A stretch of 32,672 bases of DNA, from contig JAKEEP010000283.1 of assembly GCA_022616475.1 (NCBI GenBank), positions 1 to 32,672 on the forward strand, written 5' to 3'. Position 1 is the first letter of the stretch. Each line of letters begins with the position of its first letter. This stretch comes from Phycisphaerales bacterium (GTDB taxonomy: Bacteria > Planctomycetota > Phycisphaerae > Phycisphaerales > SM1A02). The notes beneath the pieces are model-generated. The model had not been told where the DNA came from. It searched no databases and saw only the letters and a program-made list of their open reading frames with translations. Shown piece by piece: positions 16,307 to 22,968 of this stretch. A program made the translations under genes and the position numbers.

Positions 16307-18388
16307 ATGGCATTCGCGACCCTCACGCATTCATTCAATGCGCTGTTGAAGGCTGCCATCGCTCGCGCGTCGAAGACTCGGTTACAAGCAGCGGCATCAT
16401 TGCTGCCGCTGGCAACGACCGTGCTCATCATCAAGGTCGCCCAGGCGCAACCGCTTATTCCATTCACAGAGGAGGCTGTCGGGCGCGGCCTCGTGTACCA
16501 GATGCAGAATTACTTTCAGACGGGCGGTCTGCTTGGCTTCGGCTGCGGCTTCGCCGACTTGGACAACGATGGCGATCAGGACGTCATCCTGCTTGGCGCT
16601 CATTTTGTCGAGCGGTTCGTTCCCATTGGAAAGGTCGGCATCTTTGAAAACGACGGAACCGGGCACTTCACCGACCGCTCCACCAATAACGGCATTGAGC
16701 TGATGCCCGAAGGCGTCGGGTTCGCCGCAGCCGACTACGACGGAGACGGGCTGATCGACCTCTACATCACCCAGATGAGCTTCGATGTGCATCCGAGCAG
16801 ACTGTACCGCAACCTCGGCAACTTCCAATTTGAGGACACCAGCGCCGCCGCGGGAGTGGAGCTGCTTGCGCCCGCGCAAGCGCCCGCGTGGGGCGATTAC
16901 AACAACGATGGCTGGGTCGACCTGCACGTGCCGACCTATCACATGGCATACGGCTCCGGAAGTTGGAGCAGCAACGGCGTGCTCGACAAGCTCTATCGAA
17001 ACAACGGCGATGGCACGTTCACCGATGTCGCGCCGGCTCAGGGTGTGGACAACAACGGCTATGGATTCCAATCGGTATGGTTCGACTACGACCGGGACGG
17101 CGACGTCGATTTGTACCTCTCGCAAGATCGAGGCCATCTCGGCCCCTACTTCCAATCCAACAAGCTTTGGCGAAACGATGACGGTGTTTTGGTGAATGTT
17201 TCGGCCGAGTCGGGCGCCGACGAGGCGCTGTTCAGCATGGGAATCGCGTGCGGCGACTTCGATGGCAATCGATGGCCCGACATCTACGTCACCAACCTTG
17301 CAGGGTACATCAACGGCTACAACCGCCTCCTGCTCAATCAGGGCAATGGCACGTTTCTCGAGTCGGCCGCCGCCGCCGGTGTGGATCACTGGGTCACTTC
17401 GTGGGGCGCGATCTTCTTTGACTTCAGCAACGACGGGATCCAAGACCTCTATGTAAACAATCAGTTTGTTGACAACACCATGTATCACAATGCAGGGGCG
17501 TTTCCGTGCGAGGCGGTCACCACCGAACTCGACTGCGGCGGCAACGATGGCACCTCGTGGTCCTCGGCTGTTGGCGACATCGATAACGACGGTGACCTGG
17601 ACCTTTTGGTGAGCAGCCTGTCGTTCAATGTCGAACTTTTTGTCAACCACCACGCCGACAGCGGCGAGCGACGATGGTTGGAGTATGTCGTCGTGGGCCA
17701 AGCGCCGAATACCAAGGCTGTCGGCGCCAGCCTTGACACGCGCATCGGCCAGTATTGGCAATGGCGCGAGATTATGGCTGGCGGCAACGGGTACCTGGGT
17801 CAGAACGACCTGACAGTGCACGTGGGTGCCGACACGGTCCTGGCCGCCGACGAAGTCGTGGTCAGCTGGCCGGGCGGCAAGACCGTGCGCACGCTCACGA
17901 ACGTGCCGACGAATCAGCGGTGGACGATGTGGCCGCCGGAGCGGCTGGGCGATGCCAATGGGAACGGGTTGGTCACGCTGAGCGATTTTTGGGTGTTTGT
18001 GGGCTGCCATGGCCGGGGGGTGGAGCCAGGCTGCGAGATCATGGACTTTGATGGGAACTGGCAAATCGACGACATCGATTTCTACGCGTTCACCGGCGTG
18101 TATGACGACCCGGTCGAAGACTGCGACCGAGATGGCGTCATCGATCTGGCTGAGATCCTGGGCGAGCGGTCGTTGGATGGGGATCAGAATGGCGTGTTGG
18201 ACGAGTGCGAGGAGGCGGGTGTGCCGGGGGATGTGACGGGCGATGGGCTGGTAAACGTGTTCGACCTGCTGGCGGTGATCTCGGCGTGGGGACCATGTCC
18301 ACAGCCGCAGAACTGCCCGGCGGACTTGACCGGGGATGGCACGGTCAATGTGGCGGATTTGCTGTTTGTAATCGGGCATTGGGGGTGA
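16307..18388 (+). CDS. Secreted FG-GAP/VCBS repeat protein with ASPIC domain and C-terminal GC-type dockerin
   Basis: 693 residues. ATG 16307 is chosen over an earlier ATG because AAGGAG (16291-16296) lies 10 nt upstream. The signal peptide ends near VAQAQP (44-49). Repeated Ca-binding FG-GAP loops follow (DLDNDGDQD at 84-92, DYDGDGLIDLY, DYNNDGWVDLH, DYDRDGDVDLY, DIDNDGDLDLL), forming a propeller of the CRTAC1 type. The ASPIC/UnbV-like segment includes VGASLDTRIGQYWQWRE and VVVSWPGGKTVRTL. The tail has a degenerate dockerin-like pair (GDANGNGLVTLSDF), EF-hand loops (DCDRDGVIDLAE) and a complete GC-type dockerin at about 638-693 (GDVTGDGLVNVFDLLAVISAWG, then DLTGDGTVNVADLL). This tail is a planctomycete cell-surface sorting or anchoring module in my experience. 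Substrate is unknown. Confidence 0.93.
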   Translation: MAFATLTHSFNALLKAAIARASKTRLQAAASLLPLATTVLIIKVAQAQPLIPFTEEAVGRGLVYQMQNYFQTGGLLGFGCGFADLDNDGDQDVILLGAHFVERFVPIGKVGIFENDGTGHFTDRSTNNGIELMPEGVGFAAADYDGDGLIDLYITQMSFDVHPSRLYRNLGNFQFEDTSAAAGVELLAPAQAPAWGDYNNDGWVDLHVPTYHMAYGSGSWSSNGVLDKLYRNNGDGTFTDVAPAQGVDNNGYGFQSVWFDYDRDGDVDLYLSQDRGHLGPYFQSNKLWRNDDGVLVNVSAESGADEALFSMGIACGDFDGNRWPDIYVTNLAGYINGYNRLLLNQGNGTFLESAAAAGVDHWVTSWGAIFFDFSNDGIQDLYVNNQFVDNTMYHNAGAFPCEAVTTELDCGGNDGTSWSSAVGDIDNDGDLDLLVSSLSFNVELFVNHHADSGERRWLEYVVVGQAPNTKAVGASLDTRIGQYWQWREIMAGGNGYLGQNDLTVHVGADTVLAADEVVVSWPGGKTVRTLTNVPTNQRWTMWPPERLGDANGNGLVTLSDFWVFVGCHGRGVEPGCEIMDFDGNWQIDDIDFYAFTGVYDDPVEDCDRDGVIDLAEILGERSLDGDQNGVLDECEEAGVPGDVTGDGLVNVFDLLAVISAWGPCPQPQNCPADLTGDGTVNVADLLFVIGHWG

Positions 18389-18399
18389 GGGGGAAGGGC

Positions 18400-18448
18400 G
18401 AGTGCTGAGTGTTGAGTGTTGAGTGCTGGGTGCTGAGGGCCGAGTGAG
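18400..18448. repeat. 7-bp-period array, unit GAGTGCT
   Basis: Seven consecutive heptads: GAGTGCT, GAGTGTT, GAGTGTT, GAGTGCT, GGGTGCT, GAGGGCC, GAGTGAG. The array starts 11 nt after the stop codon of the FG-GAP/dockerin gene, then degenerates through GACTGAG. Confidence 0.9.
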
Positions 18449-18510
18449 GACTGAGTGCTGGGTTGAAAATGCGGTTTGGTATGGCGGTTGCGCGGGAGGG
18501 TGTAGTTGGC

Positions 18511-18650
18511 GCGCGCAGAATTGCCAGAAGGGGATTAGGTTTTGCGCGCTGGAATGCCAGACAGGGATTAGTTTGTGCGCGCGCCTGGGATGGAAAGGGA
18601 TTAGTTTTTGCGCGCGCGTTTGCCAGAGAGGGATTAGTTTTTGTGCGCGG
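18511..18650. repeat. 33-bp tandem direct repeat, four full copies plus a partial fifth
   Basis: Units begin at 18511, 18544, 18577 and 18610, each exactly 33 bp; a fifth starts at 18643 (GTGCGCGG) and breaks off. Each unit begins GCGCGC and ends with GGGATTAG followed by TTTTT-like bases. Three of the four contain TGCCAGA in the middle; the third has GGATGGA there. The variable part is positions 7-12. A 33-bp period keeps one reading frame open, which explains the long open frames without implying a protein. Confidence 0.93.
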
Positions 18651-18712
18651 CCTAAGGCTGTGGTGGGCGGGCGCGAGGGATAGTTGTGGCGTTGTGGTAG
18701 ACGCATTGGTGG

Positions 18713-18747
18713 ATTTCAGATTTACGATTTCAGATTTACGATTGCGA
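18713..18747. repeat. 7-bp-period array alternating ATTTCAG and ATTTACG
   Basis: Heptads ATTTCAG, ATTTACG, ATTTCAG, ATTTACG, ATTGCGA in strict register. Confidence 0.88.
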
Positions 18748-18915
18748 GAACAGTCTCCTGTATTGAACTGGGCGCGGAAGTGGCGCCCCCGGCCCCGGAA
18801 CACGGGCGGTCCCTCTACCCTTGGGCCGAGGGAACGATTGGCGCGCGCGCCGGAGGTCGTGGTTCTGGGAAGTGCCTGTTTTTGCAGGGTGAAATGATTT
18901 GGAAAATGGGGATTT

Positions 18916-19710
18916 TCACTTTTTGGTGGGGGCTGGTTTGTGCGCGCGGGACGAGGCTAACCACAGAGAACACAGAGAGCACAGAGGGGGATTCGGGGTT
19001 AGAGCCGGGATTTCGGAAAGCTGTCGGCTGTCGGCTATCGGCTGTCGGCTGAGAAGGCGGCCGCATTCAGTGCATGTCGCGCTCGTGCCGATTGGATACG
19101 CACACGCCGGGCACAGGCCGCGCTTGATGCGGTAGTTTCGCCGCAAGATACGCAGCGCGGTTAGGGGCAACGCCAGGATTACGAACCAGGCCAAGACGTT
19201 CAGACCGACGGGCCCCCATAGGACACGTGTCGGAATGCGAAATGAGGCGCTGCCAACCTTCACTTCGTAGGCATCAACTAGAGTTTCAATACGCGTGCCT
19301 CGATCATGCGTCCAAAAGTCGCTCACCCAGCGCAGCGGCCAGCCATAAGCGCGCTCACCGATGTAATCGATCCTCACATAAAACTGTTTCGAAGCTTTTA
19401 GTTCCCCGAGGAACTGCTGGCTCGCTTTGGCCCAGAGTGTAAGTTGTGCTGCCTGCGGCTTTCCCGCCGGCCACGGGAACCGACTGAGTTCATAGATCAT
19501 CTGTGCGGTCGATGCGGTCCCCCTCATGACGGGCACACGAATGACAATTTCCTCTGAGAACTTCCCATCTCGGATTGTCCAGCCGACATCATGAACTCGA
19601 TCGACCAAGCCCCGTGCTGGTCCAGCACGGTCCAGCAGCGCCACGCCCACAACACCGGTCGCCACGGTGCATACGATCGCCACAATCATCAAAAGAAGCC
19701 AGCGGTTCAT
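18916..19710 (-). CDS. Zinc-ribbon membrane protein, paralog 1 of 5 (last in order), with repeat-derived C-terminal tail
   Basis: 264 residues. Helix at about 4-26; a conserved AYGWPLRW core at 121-128; a second helix at about 168-187; then basic RNYRIKRGLC. The zinc ribbon has C200, C203, C213 and C216 in the pattern C-x2-C-x9-C-x2-C (CPACAYPIGTSATCTEC). The topology suggests a periplasmic central domain and a cytoplasmic ribbon. Function is unknown. Its start overlaps the stop of the upstream paralog by ATGA. Residues 221-264 have no counterpart in the other paralogs, which end 7-26 residues after the ribbon. This tail is encoded by repeat DNA (19020-19054, 18961-18988 and 18929-18949). It may be a read-through extension after loss of the original stop. 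Confidence 0.78.
   Translation of the reverse strand: MNRWLLLMIVAIVCTVATGVVGVALLDRAGPARGLVDRVHDVGWTIRDGKFSEEIVIRVPVMRGTASTAQMIYELSRFPWPAGKPQAAQLTLWAKASQQFLGELKASKQFYVRIDYIGERAYGWPLRWVSDFWTHDRGTRIETLVDAYEVKVGSASFRIPTRVLWGPVGLNVLAWFVILALPLTALRILRRNYRIKRGLCPACAYPIGTSATCTECGRLLSRQPIADSRQLSEIPALTPNPPLCSLCSLWLASSRAHKPAPTKK
18929..19054. repeat. Three repeat families within the 3' end of zinc-ribbon paralog 1
   Basis: 19020-19054 is a 7-bp array (GCTGTCG twice, GCTATCG, GCTGTCG, GCTGAGA). 18962-18988 is a 9-bp array (CACAGAGAA, CACAGAGAG, CACAGAGGG). 18929-18949 resembles the junction of the 33-bp array (GGTTTGTGCGCGC). All three lie before the stop codon of the minus-strand gene. Confidence 0.85.
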
Positions 19711-20423
19711 GACACATTATCCAACCTGGATCTTGCTGGGATCACCTCAGCTCCGCACTCACTGCACAGAGCAGACTCGCCGACGGGATACGCACAGGCC
19801 GGGCACAGGCCGCGCTTGAGGCGCAGGCGACGACGAACGAAGCGTGGAACCACAAACACAGGAAGCAAGCATGCATGAAAGGCGGCAACCGAACATAACC
19901 ATGCCTTGAACCGAACTGACTCGGGCCAGGGCCACAGCCAGTAGGAAGCGCCCGATACTCTCGAAGAAAGGACAAGATCAGCGGACGACCACCTGTAAAC
20001 ATACCCTCCTTCAAAGCAAGTGATCCGGTACACCGTGGAACGACACGGCCAGCCGAAATGGAAGTACTTGTCGATGAACCGCCCGCGTGTGCCACTGTTC
20101 CGCATGCCGCGTGTATCTGCCAACCAATTGGGAAGGGCGGCTTGCGGAGCCATCTCAAAGTAGATGTACGGAACCATCCCGATCTCACTTGCGCGTGCGC
20201 CGGATTCACATACCTTCAACCGCTTATCGCGAATAAGCGTGCTGACGGTCGCTTGGTCAAAGAGTGTGCGGTGACGCGTGAGCCACAAGAGTTGCCGCGA
20301 TCTGTCGGCCTTCCACGAGGCGTTGGAAGAGAATTCGATGACGGGAGGGAACATGAGCGGATACAGACATAGCGACGTGGCTGCTGCCATCGCAATCAAC
20401 AATGGCAACACATGGCGCCGCAT
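19707..20423 (-). CDS. Zinc-ribbon membrane protein, paralog 2 of 5
   Basis: 238 residues from ATG 20423, chosen because it begins the hydrophobic segment MRRHVLPLLIAMAAATSL. A central soluble region contains the family motif FHFGWPCRS (121-129). The second helix is at about 174-193. Then come RRRLRLKRGL and the ribbon CPACAYPVGESALCSEC, with C207, C210, C220 and C223. It is the most divergent of the five in the middle part and lacks the N-terminal VNVAVAWGC motif of paralogs 3-5. The stop overlaps the start of paralog 1 by 4 nt (ATGA), indicating translational coupling. A 44-nt gap separates it from paralog 3 upstream. No Shine-Dalgarno is visible. Function is unknown. Confidence 0.75.
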   Translation of the reverse strand: MRRHVLPLLIAMAAATSLCLYPLMFPPVIEFSSNASWKADRSRQLLWLTRHRTLFDQATVSTLIRDKRLKVCESGARASEIGMVPYIYFEMAPQAALPNWLADTRGMRNSGTRGRFIDKYFHFGWPCRSTVYRITCFEGGYVYRWSSADLVLSSRVSGASYWLWPWPESVRFKAWLCSVAAFHACLLPVFVVPRFVRRRLRLKRGLCPACAYPVGESALCSECGAEVIPARSRLDNVS

Positions 20424-20467
20424 CAGGATGAGGGTGAAGAAGGAGCCGACGCTAAGTGTTGGTGGCC

Positions 20468-21208
20468 TCACCTGACAGATATGACGCGCTCGACATTGAG
20501 AGGTTCCCCACATTCGGTGCACGTCGCACCGTCGCCAGCCGGATACGCACACGCCGGGCACAGGCCGCGCTTGAGGCGCCTGCGGCGACGAACCAAGCCC
20601 GGCGCTGCGAACAGCAGCCAAAGGATCGCGGCGTAGAAGATCGTGTTCACTGCGAAACCGTGCCAAATGGGACGCGTAGGAAGCACACGTGGCCAAGTCG
20701 CGCCCGATGCACGAGGCCATGTCGCACCGGACAGTTGCCAAGTTAAGCCTGTGTCGATACCGGCAACCAAAGGAGGTACGGCCTTGACTCTTTGCATCAT
20801 TGAATAGTCGTTGGCCGTGAATAAATGCCTTCCCTGGCTATAGAGTGAAACGAATGGCCACCCTCGCAATTCTGTGACACACGACTCCATTACCTCTGCG
20901 TCCGCAGATGTGTATGCATCGCTTGGCTTTTGATATCGGCTCAGAGAAGCGTCCAGAGTCGCTCTTGGCGGATTGATGTAGGCAATGGCATCGGCAGAAA
21001 TCGGCCGCACGCGTGAGGTAGCGACCCACACTGCTCCCCAATCTGAAATCCAGGTCGCCTCCCATATCTCATCGCCTGCCGTCCCCGACGAATGAGCCGG
21101 TGCTCGATTGAAGATATTGTGGCCCAACGCGCATCCCCACGCGACAGCGACGTTGACGATCGCGCCGAGGATGACGAGCACCGTCGTCTTGACGATGATG
21201 CGCTTCAT
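20468..21208 (-). CDS. Zinc-ribbon membrane protein, paralog 3 of 5
   Basis: 246 residues from ATG 21208. The N-terminal helix reads VLVILGAIVNVAVAWGCALG (10-29), shared almost exactly with paralogs 4 and 5. The core motif is RGWPFVSL (115-122). The second helix is HGFAVNTIFYAAILWLLFAAP (183-203), again nearly identical in 4 and 5. The ribbon has C217, C220, C230 and C233. The start overlaps the stop of paralog 4 (ATGA). A short internal tandem duplication gives ATWPRASG and ATWPRVLP (about 162-177), from two 24-bp units at 20686-20733 that match at 18 of 24 positions. Function is unknown; two helices with a terminal zinc ribbon suggest a membrane-tethered binding role. Confidence 0.8.
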   Translation of the reverse strand: MKRIIVKTTVLVILGAIVNVAVAWGCALGHNIFNRAPAHSSGTAGDEIWEATWISDWGAVWVATSRVRPISADAIAYINPPRATLDASLSRYQKPSDAYTSADAEVMESCVTELRGWPFVSLYSQGRHLFTANDYSMMQRVKAVPPLVAGIDTGLTWQLSGATWPRASGATWPRVLPTRPIWHGFAVNTIFYAAILWLLFAAPGLVRRRRRLKRGLCPACAYPAGDGATCTECGEPLNVERVISVR

Positions 21209-21933
21209 GGCGTGCGCTCCACTGCTTCCCGCGCCCTTCCCCTGGAGGGGCAGGGAATTGGCTTGCCGCACTCGGTGCAAGTTTCGCTCTCGCCGACTGG
21301 GTACGCACACGCCGGGCAGAGGCCGCGCTTGATGCGTATGCGGCGACGAATGAAGCTGGGGGCTGCGAAGAGCAGCCAGAGAATCGCGGCATAGAAGATG
21401 GTGTTGATCGCGAAGCCGGGGCACACCACGCCAAGCGGGAAAGGATGCCGATATTCAGTAATCCGGTATCGATTCGTCTTCACATGCTTGAATAGCGATG
21501 GAGCTTTGACGCCCGAATCCCACGCCATCTCTTTGCGTACTGCTCGCCGGAATCTTCGATCATCCCATTCAAGGCTCCCCTGGCATTGGAGGCATCGCAG
21601 CGGCCAGCCGGCGCGATGCACATGTAGCAAGCGCCAAGCTATGCGCCCGTCCACGTATTGTGGTCCATGTTGCACCACAATTTGCTTCGCGTGCACGCCA
21701 AATCCCGAGAATTCATCGTACGACACACCGTCTAAAGACAGTTTGTCGATGTCGAGCCACCAATGAGGCGGAACGAGAAGATCAATGCCAAATTCCTTTG
21801 TTGGTGCATTCCACGCATACCCAGGTTGGTGTATCTGCATCGGCGACCAGATCGCACAACATTCGGCTACGGCGACATTGACGATCGCGCCGGCGAGAAT
21901 CAGCAGGCCGAGCTTGAGCAGGCGGCGCTTCAT
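21205..21933 (-). CDS. Zinc-ribbon membrane protein, paralog 4 of 5
   Basis: 242 residues from ATG 21933; a Met five residues earlier is less likely because paralogs 3 and 5 also start MKR. The N-terminal helix is LLILAGAIVNVAVAECCAIW (10-29). The middle contains HRAGWPLRCLQCQG (106-119), with two extra cysteines. The second helix is PGFAINTIFYAAILWLLFAAP (172-192). It is followed by RRRIRIKRGL and the ribbon CPACAYPVGESETCTEC, with C206, C209, C219 and C222. Both ends overlap neighbours by 4 nt (ATGA), so it is translated in a coupled string. Function is not known. Confidence 0.82.
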   Translation of the reverse strand: MKRRLLKLGLLILAGAIVNVAVAECCAIWSPMQIHQPGYAWNAPTKEFGIDLLVPPHWWLDIDKLSLDGVSYDEFSGFGVHAKQIVVQHGPQYVDGRIAWRLLHVHRAGWPLRCLQCQGSLEWDDRRFRRAVRKEMAWDSGVKAPSLFKHVKTNRYRITEYRHPFPLGVVCPGFAINTIFYAAILWLLFAAPSFIRRRIRIKRGLCPACAYPVGESETCTECGKPIPCPSRGRAREAVERTP

Positions 21934-22601
21934 GTGGGTGCAACGCACTTCGTTGGAACTGGCTTACCGCACTCGGTGCAGGTTTCGCTTGCGCCGATTG
22001 GATACGCACAGGCCGGGCACAGGCCGCGCTTGATGCGGTGACGGCGGCGGAGTTGGAAAGGGGCTGCGAAGAGGGACCAGAGGATCGCGGCGTAGATGAT
22101 GGTGTTGATCGCGAAGCCGGGCCAAGCAGGTCGAAGTGGCAATGGCCGGGCGTAAGGCGCGGGCATAGATCCCTCAAGTATTCGAGGCCGCAAGACAGCC
22201 GATGCAGCGCACCCGCCCTCCCATTTGGCAATCAGGCCAACTGGACGCGGAAAATCGGTTCGTTCGATATATCCGAAGCAAATGAGTGATGTCAACGGCC
22301 AGCCAGCGCGTGTGCCGTGGAGAACTCTCGGCGAGCTGCTAAGTCGATGACCGACCATGACACCGTGCTGCAGTTGACTGGTTGTGCAGCCCATCGCAAA
22401 GTGAGTGCGAATCATCCATTCGCCCTCTTGTGGCAACTTGGACCAATCCAGGCGCGAATCGAAAATGGGTTCAGGGACGGCAAAATCCTGAAGCTCCTTT
22501 CGTGTAACAGGTGCCCACAACGCACATCCCCACGCCACGGCGACGTTCATGATTGCACCGAGGAGGAGGAACAGCATGATTTTGGGGACAGCTCGCTTCA
22601 T
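21930..22601 (-). CDS. Zinc-ribbon membrane protein, paralog 5 of 5 (first in order)
   Basis: 223 residues from ATG 22601. It is first in the string and so probably nearest the promoter, although I see neither a good -10 nor a Shine-Dalgarno before it. The N-terminal helix is FLLLGAIMNVAVAWGCALWAP (11-31). The core is GTRAGWPLTSLICFG (96-110). The second helix is PGFAINTIIYAAILWSLFAAP (161-181). The ribbon has C194, C197, C207 and C210. It is more similar to paralogs 3 and 4 than to 1 and 2 in protein sequence. Its ribbon-coding DNA (21994-22039) matches paralog 1 at 45 of 46 bases. Confidence 0.82.
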   Translation of the reverse strand: MKRAVPKIMLFLLLGAIMNVAVAWGCALWAPVTRKELQDFAVPEPIFDSRLDWSKLPQEGEWMIRTHFAMGCTTSQLQHGVMVGHRLSSSPRVLHGTRAGWPLTSLICFGYIERTDFPRPVGLIAKWEGGCAASAVLRPRILEGSMPAPYARPLPLRPAWPGFAINTIIYAAILWSLFAAPFQLRRRHRIKRGLCPACAYPIGASETCTECGKPVPTKCVAPT

Positions 22602-22801
22602 GGAAGATCGCAGAGGGATCGAGAGCTTTCCTTCGCCACTTGCGGGGCGAGTGGGTGATTCTATTTCATTACACGGGTTTCACCGGTGGCTGCATTCCGG
22701 CGCTCCATCGGGGCGATACGGGGCGCCGGTTCGTACCGGTCCGGCGATGCCATCGCCGGCTTTGCACGGTGGTGAAGCACCTGTTGGCGGTTGGGTTGCG
22801 G

Positions 22802-22828
22802 GCACAGGCGAGACGCCTGTGCCACTGG
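22802..22828. repeat. Dispersed stem-loop repeat, copy 2
   Basis: Identical over 27 nt to 2230-2256: stem CACAGGCG/CGCCTGTG, loop AGA, tail CCACTGG. Confidence 0.9.
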
Positions 22829-22881
22829 GCTGAAATAAAATGTGCCACTGAGTTGAAATAAAAATGGGGCTGAAATGAAAA
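22819..22881. repeat. Tandem duplication of the stem-loop tail
   Basis: 22819-22841 and 22842-22865 are near-identical direct repeats, each starting GTGCCACTG and ending with TGAAATAAAA-like bases. A third partial copy (GGGCTGAAATGAAAA) follows. Confidence 0.8.
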
Positions 22882-22910
22882 CGCCCACGGATGGGAGGCC
22901 GTGGGCGTTT
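22879..22910 (-). terminator. Terminator hairpin of the FG-GAP/dockerin gene at 22969
   Basis: AAACGCCCACGG (22879-22890) pairs with CCGTGGGCGTTT (22899-22910) over 12 bp with an 8-nt loop. On the minus strand it continues TTTTCATTTC, 58 nt after the stop codon. The T run is short but the stem is strong. Confidence 0.65.
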
Positions 22911-22925
22911 GTCGGTCGGGTTTTT

Positions 22926-22952
22926 GCACACGCCCGAGGCGTGTGCCACTGA
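22926..22952. repeat. Dispersed stem-loop repeat, copy 3 (covarying)
   Basis: The stem is now CACACGCC/GGCGTGTG with loop CGA and tail CCACTGA. Stem positions that differ from copies 1 and 2 changed on both sides. Confidence 0.85.
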
Positions 22953-22968
22953 TCTTCCATCGGCGAAC

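Larger units (their letters stand above)
18389..18915. other. Repeat-dense spacer without a gene
   Basis: 527 nt between two convergent genes. It holds a 7-bp array (18400-18448), a 33-bp array (18511-18650), a second 7-bp array (18713-18747) and a GGGCGC/GCGCCC hairpin near 18769-18787. Open frames here are by-products of the repeats and look unlike protein. Confidence 0.8.
22602..22968. other. Spacer with hairpins and repeats, no gene recognised
   Basis: 367 nt upstream of the zinc-ribbon string and downstream of the minus-strand dockerin gene. It holds a 19-nt palindrome (CCGGCGATG-C-CATCGCCGG, 22741-22759), two copies of the dispersed stem-loop, a 23/24-nt tandem duplication and a terminator. 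A promoter for the zinc-ribbon genes should be here but is not recognisable. Confidence 0.7.

Noticed and set aside
18511-18650. CRISPR array
   Set aside because: The 33-bp units are directly abutting with no spacers of constant length, and no cas gene is present.
16397-18706. Very long open frame on the minus strand opposite the FG-GAP/dockerin gene
   Set aside because: It is antisense to a gene with clear FG-GAP, ASPIC and dockerin motifs and lacks any family signature. High GC and the 33-bp repeat keep it open.
22602-22800. Degraded gene in the spacer
   Set aside because: No frame gives recognisable protein text. The region is explained better by hairpins and repeats.
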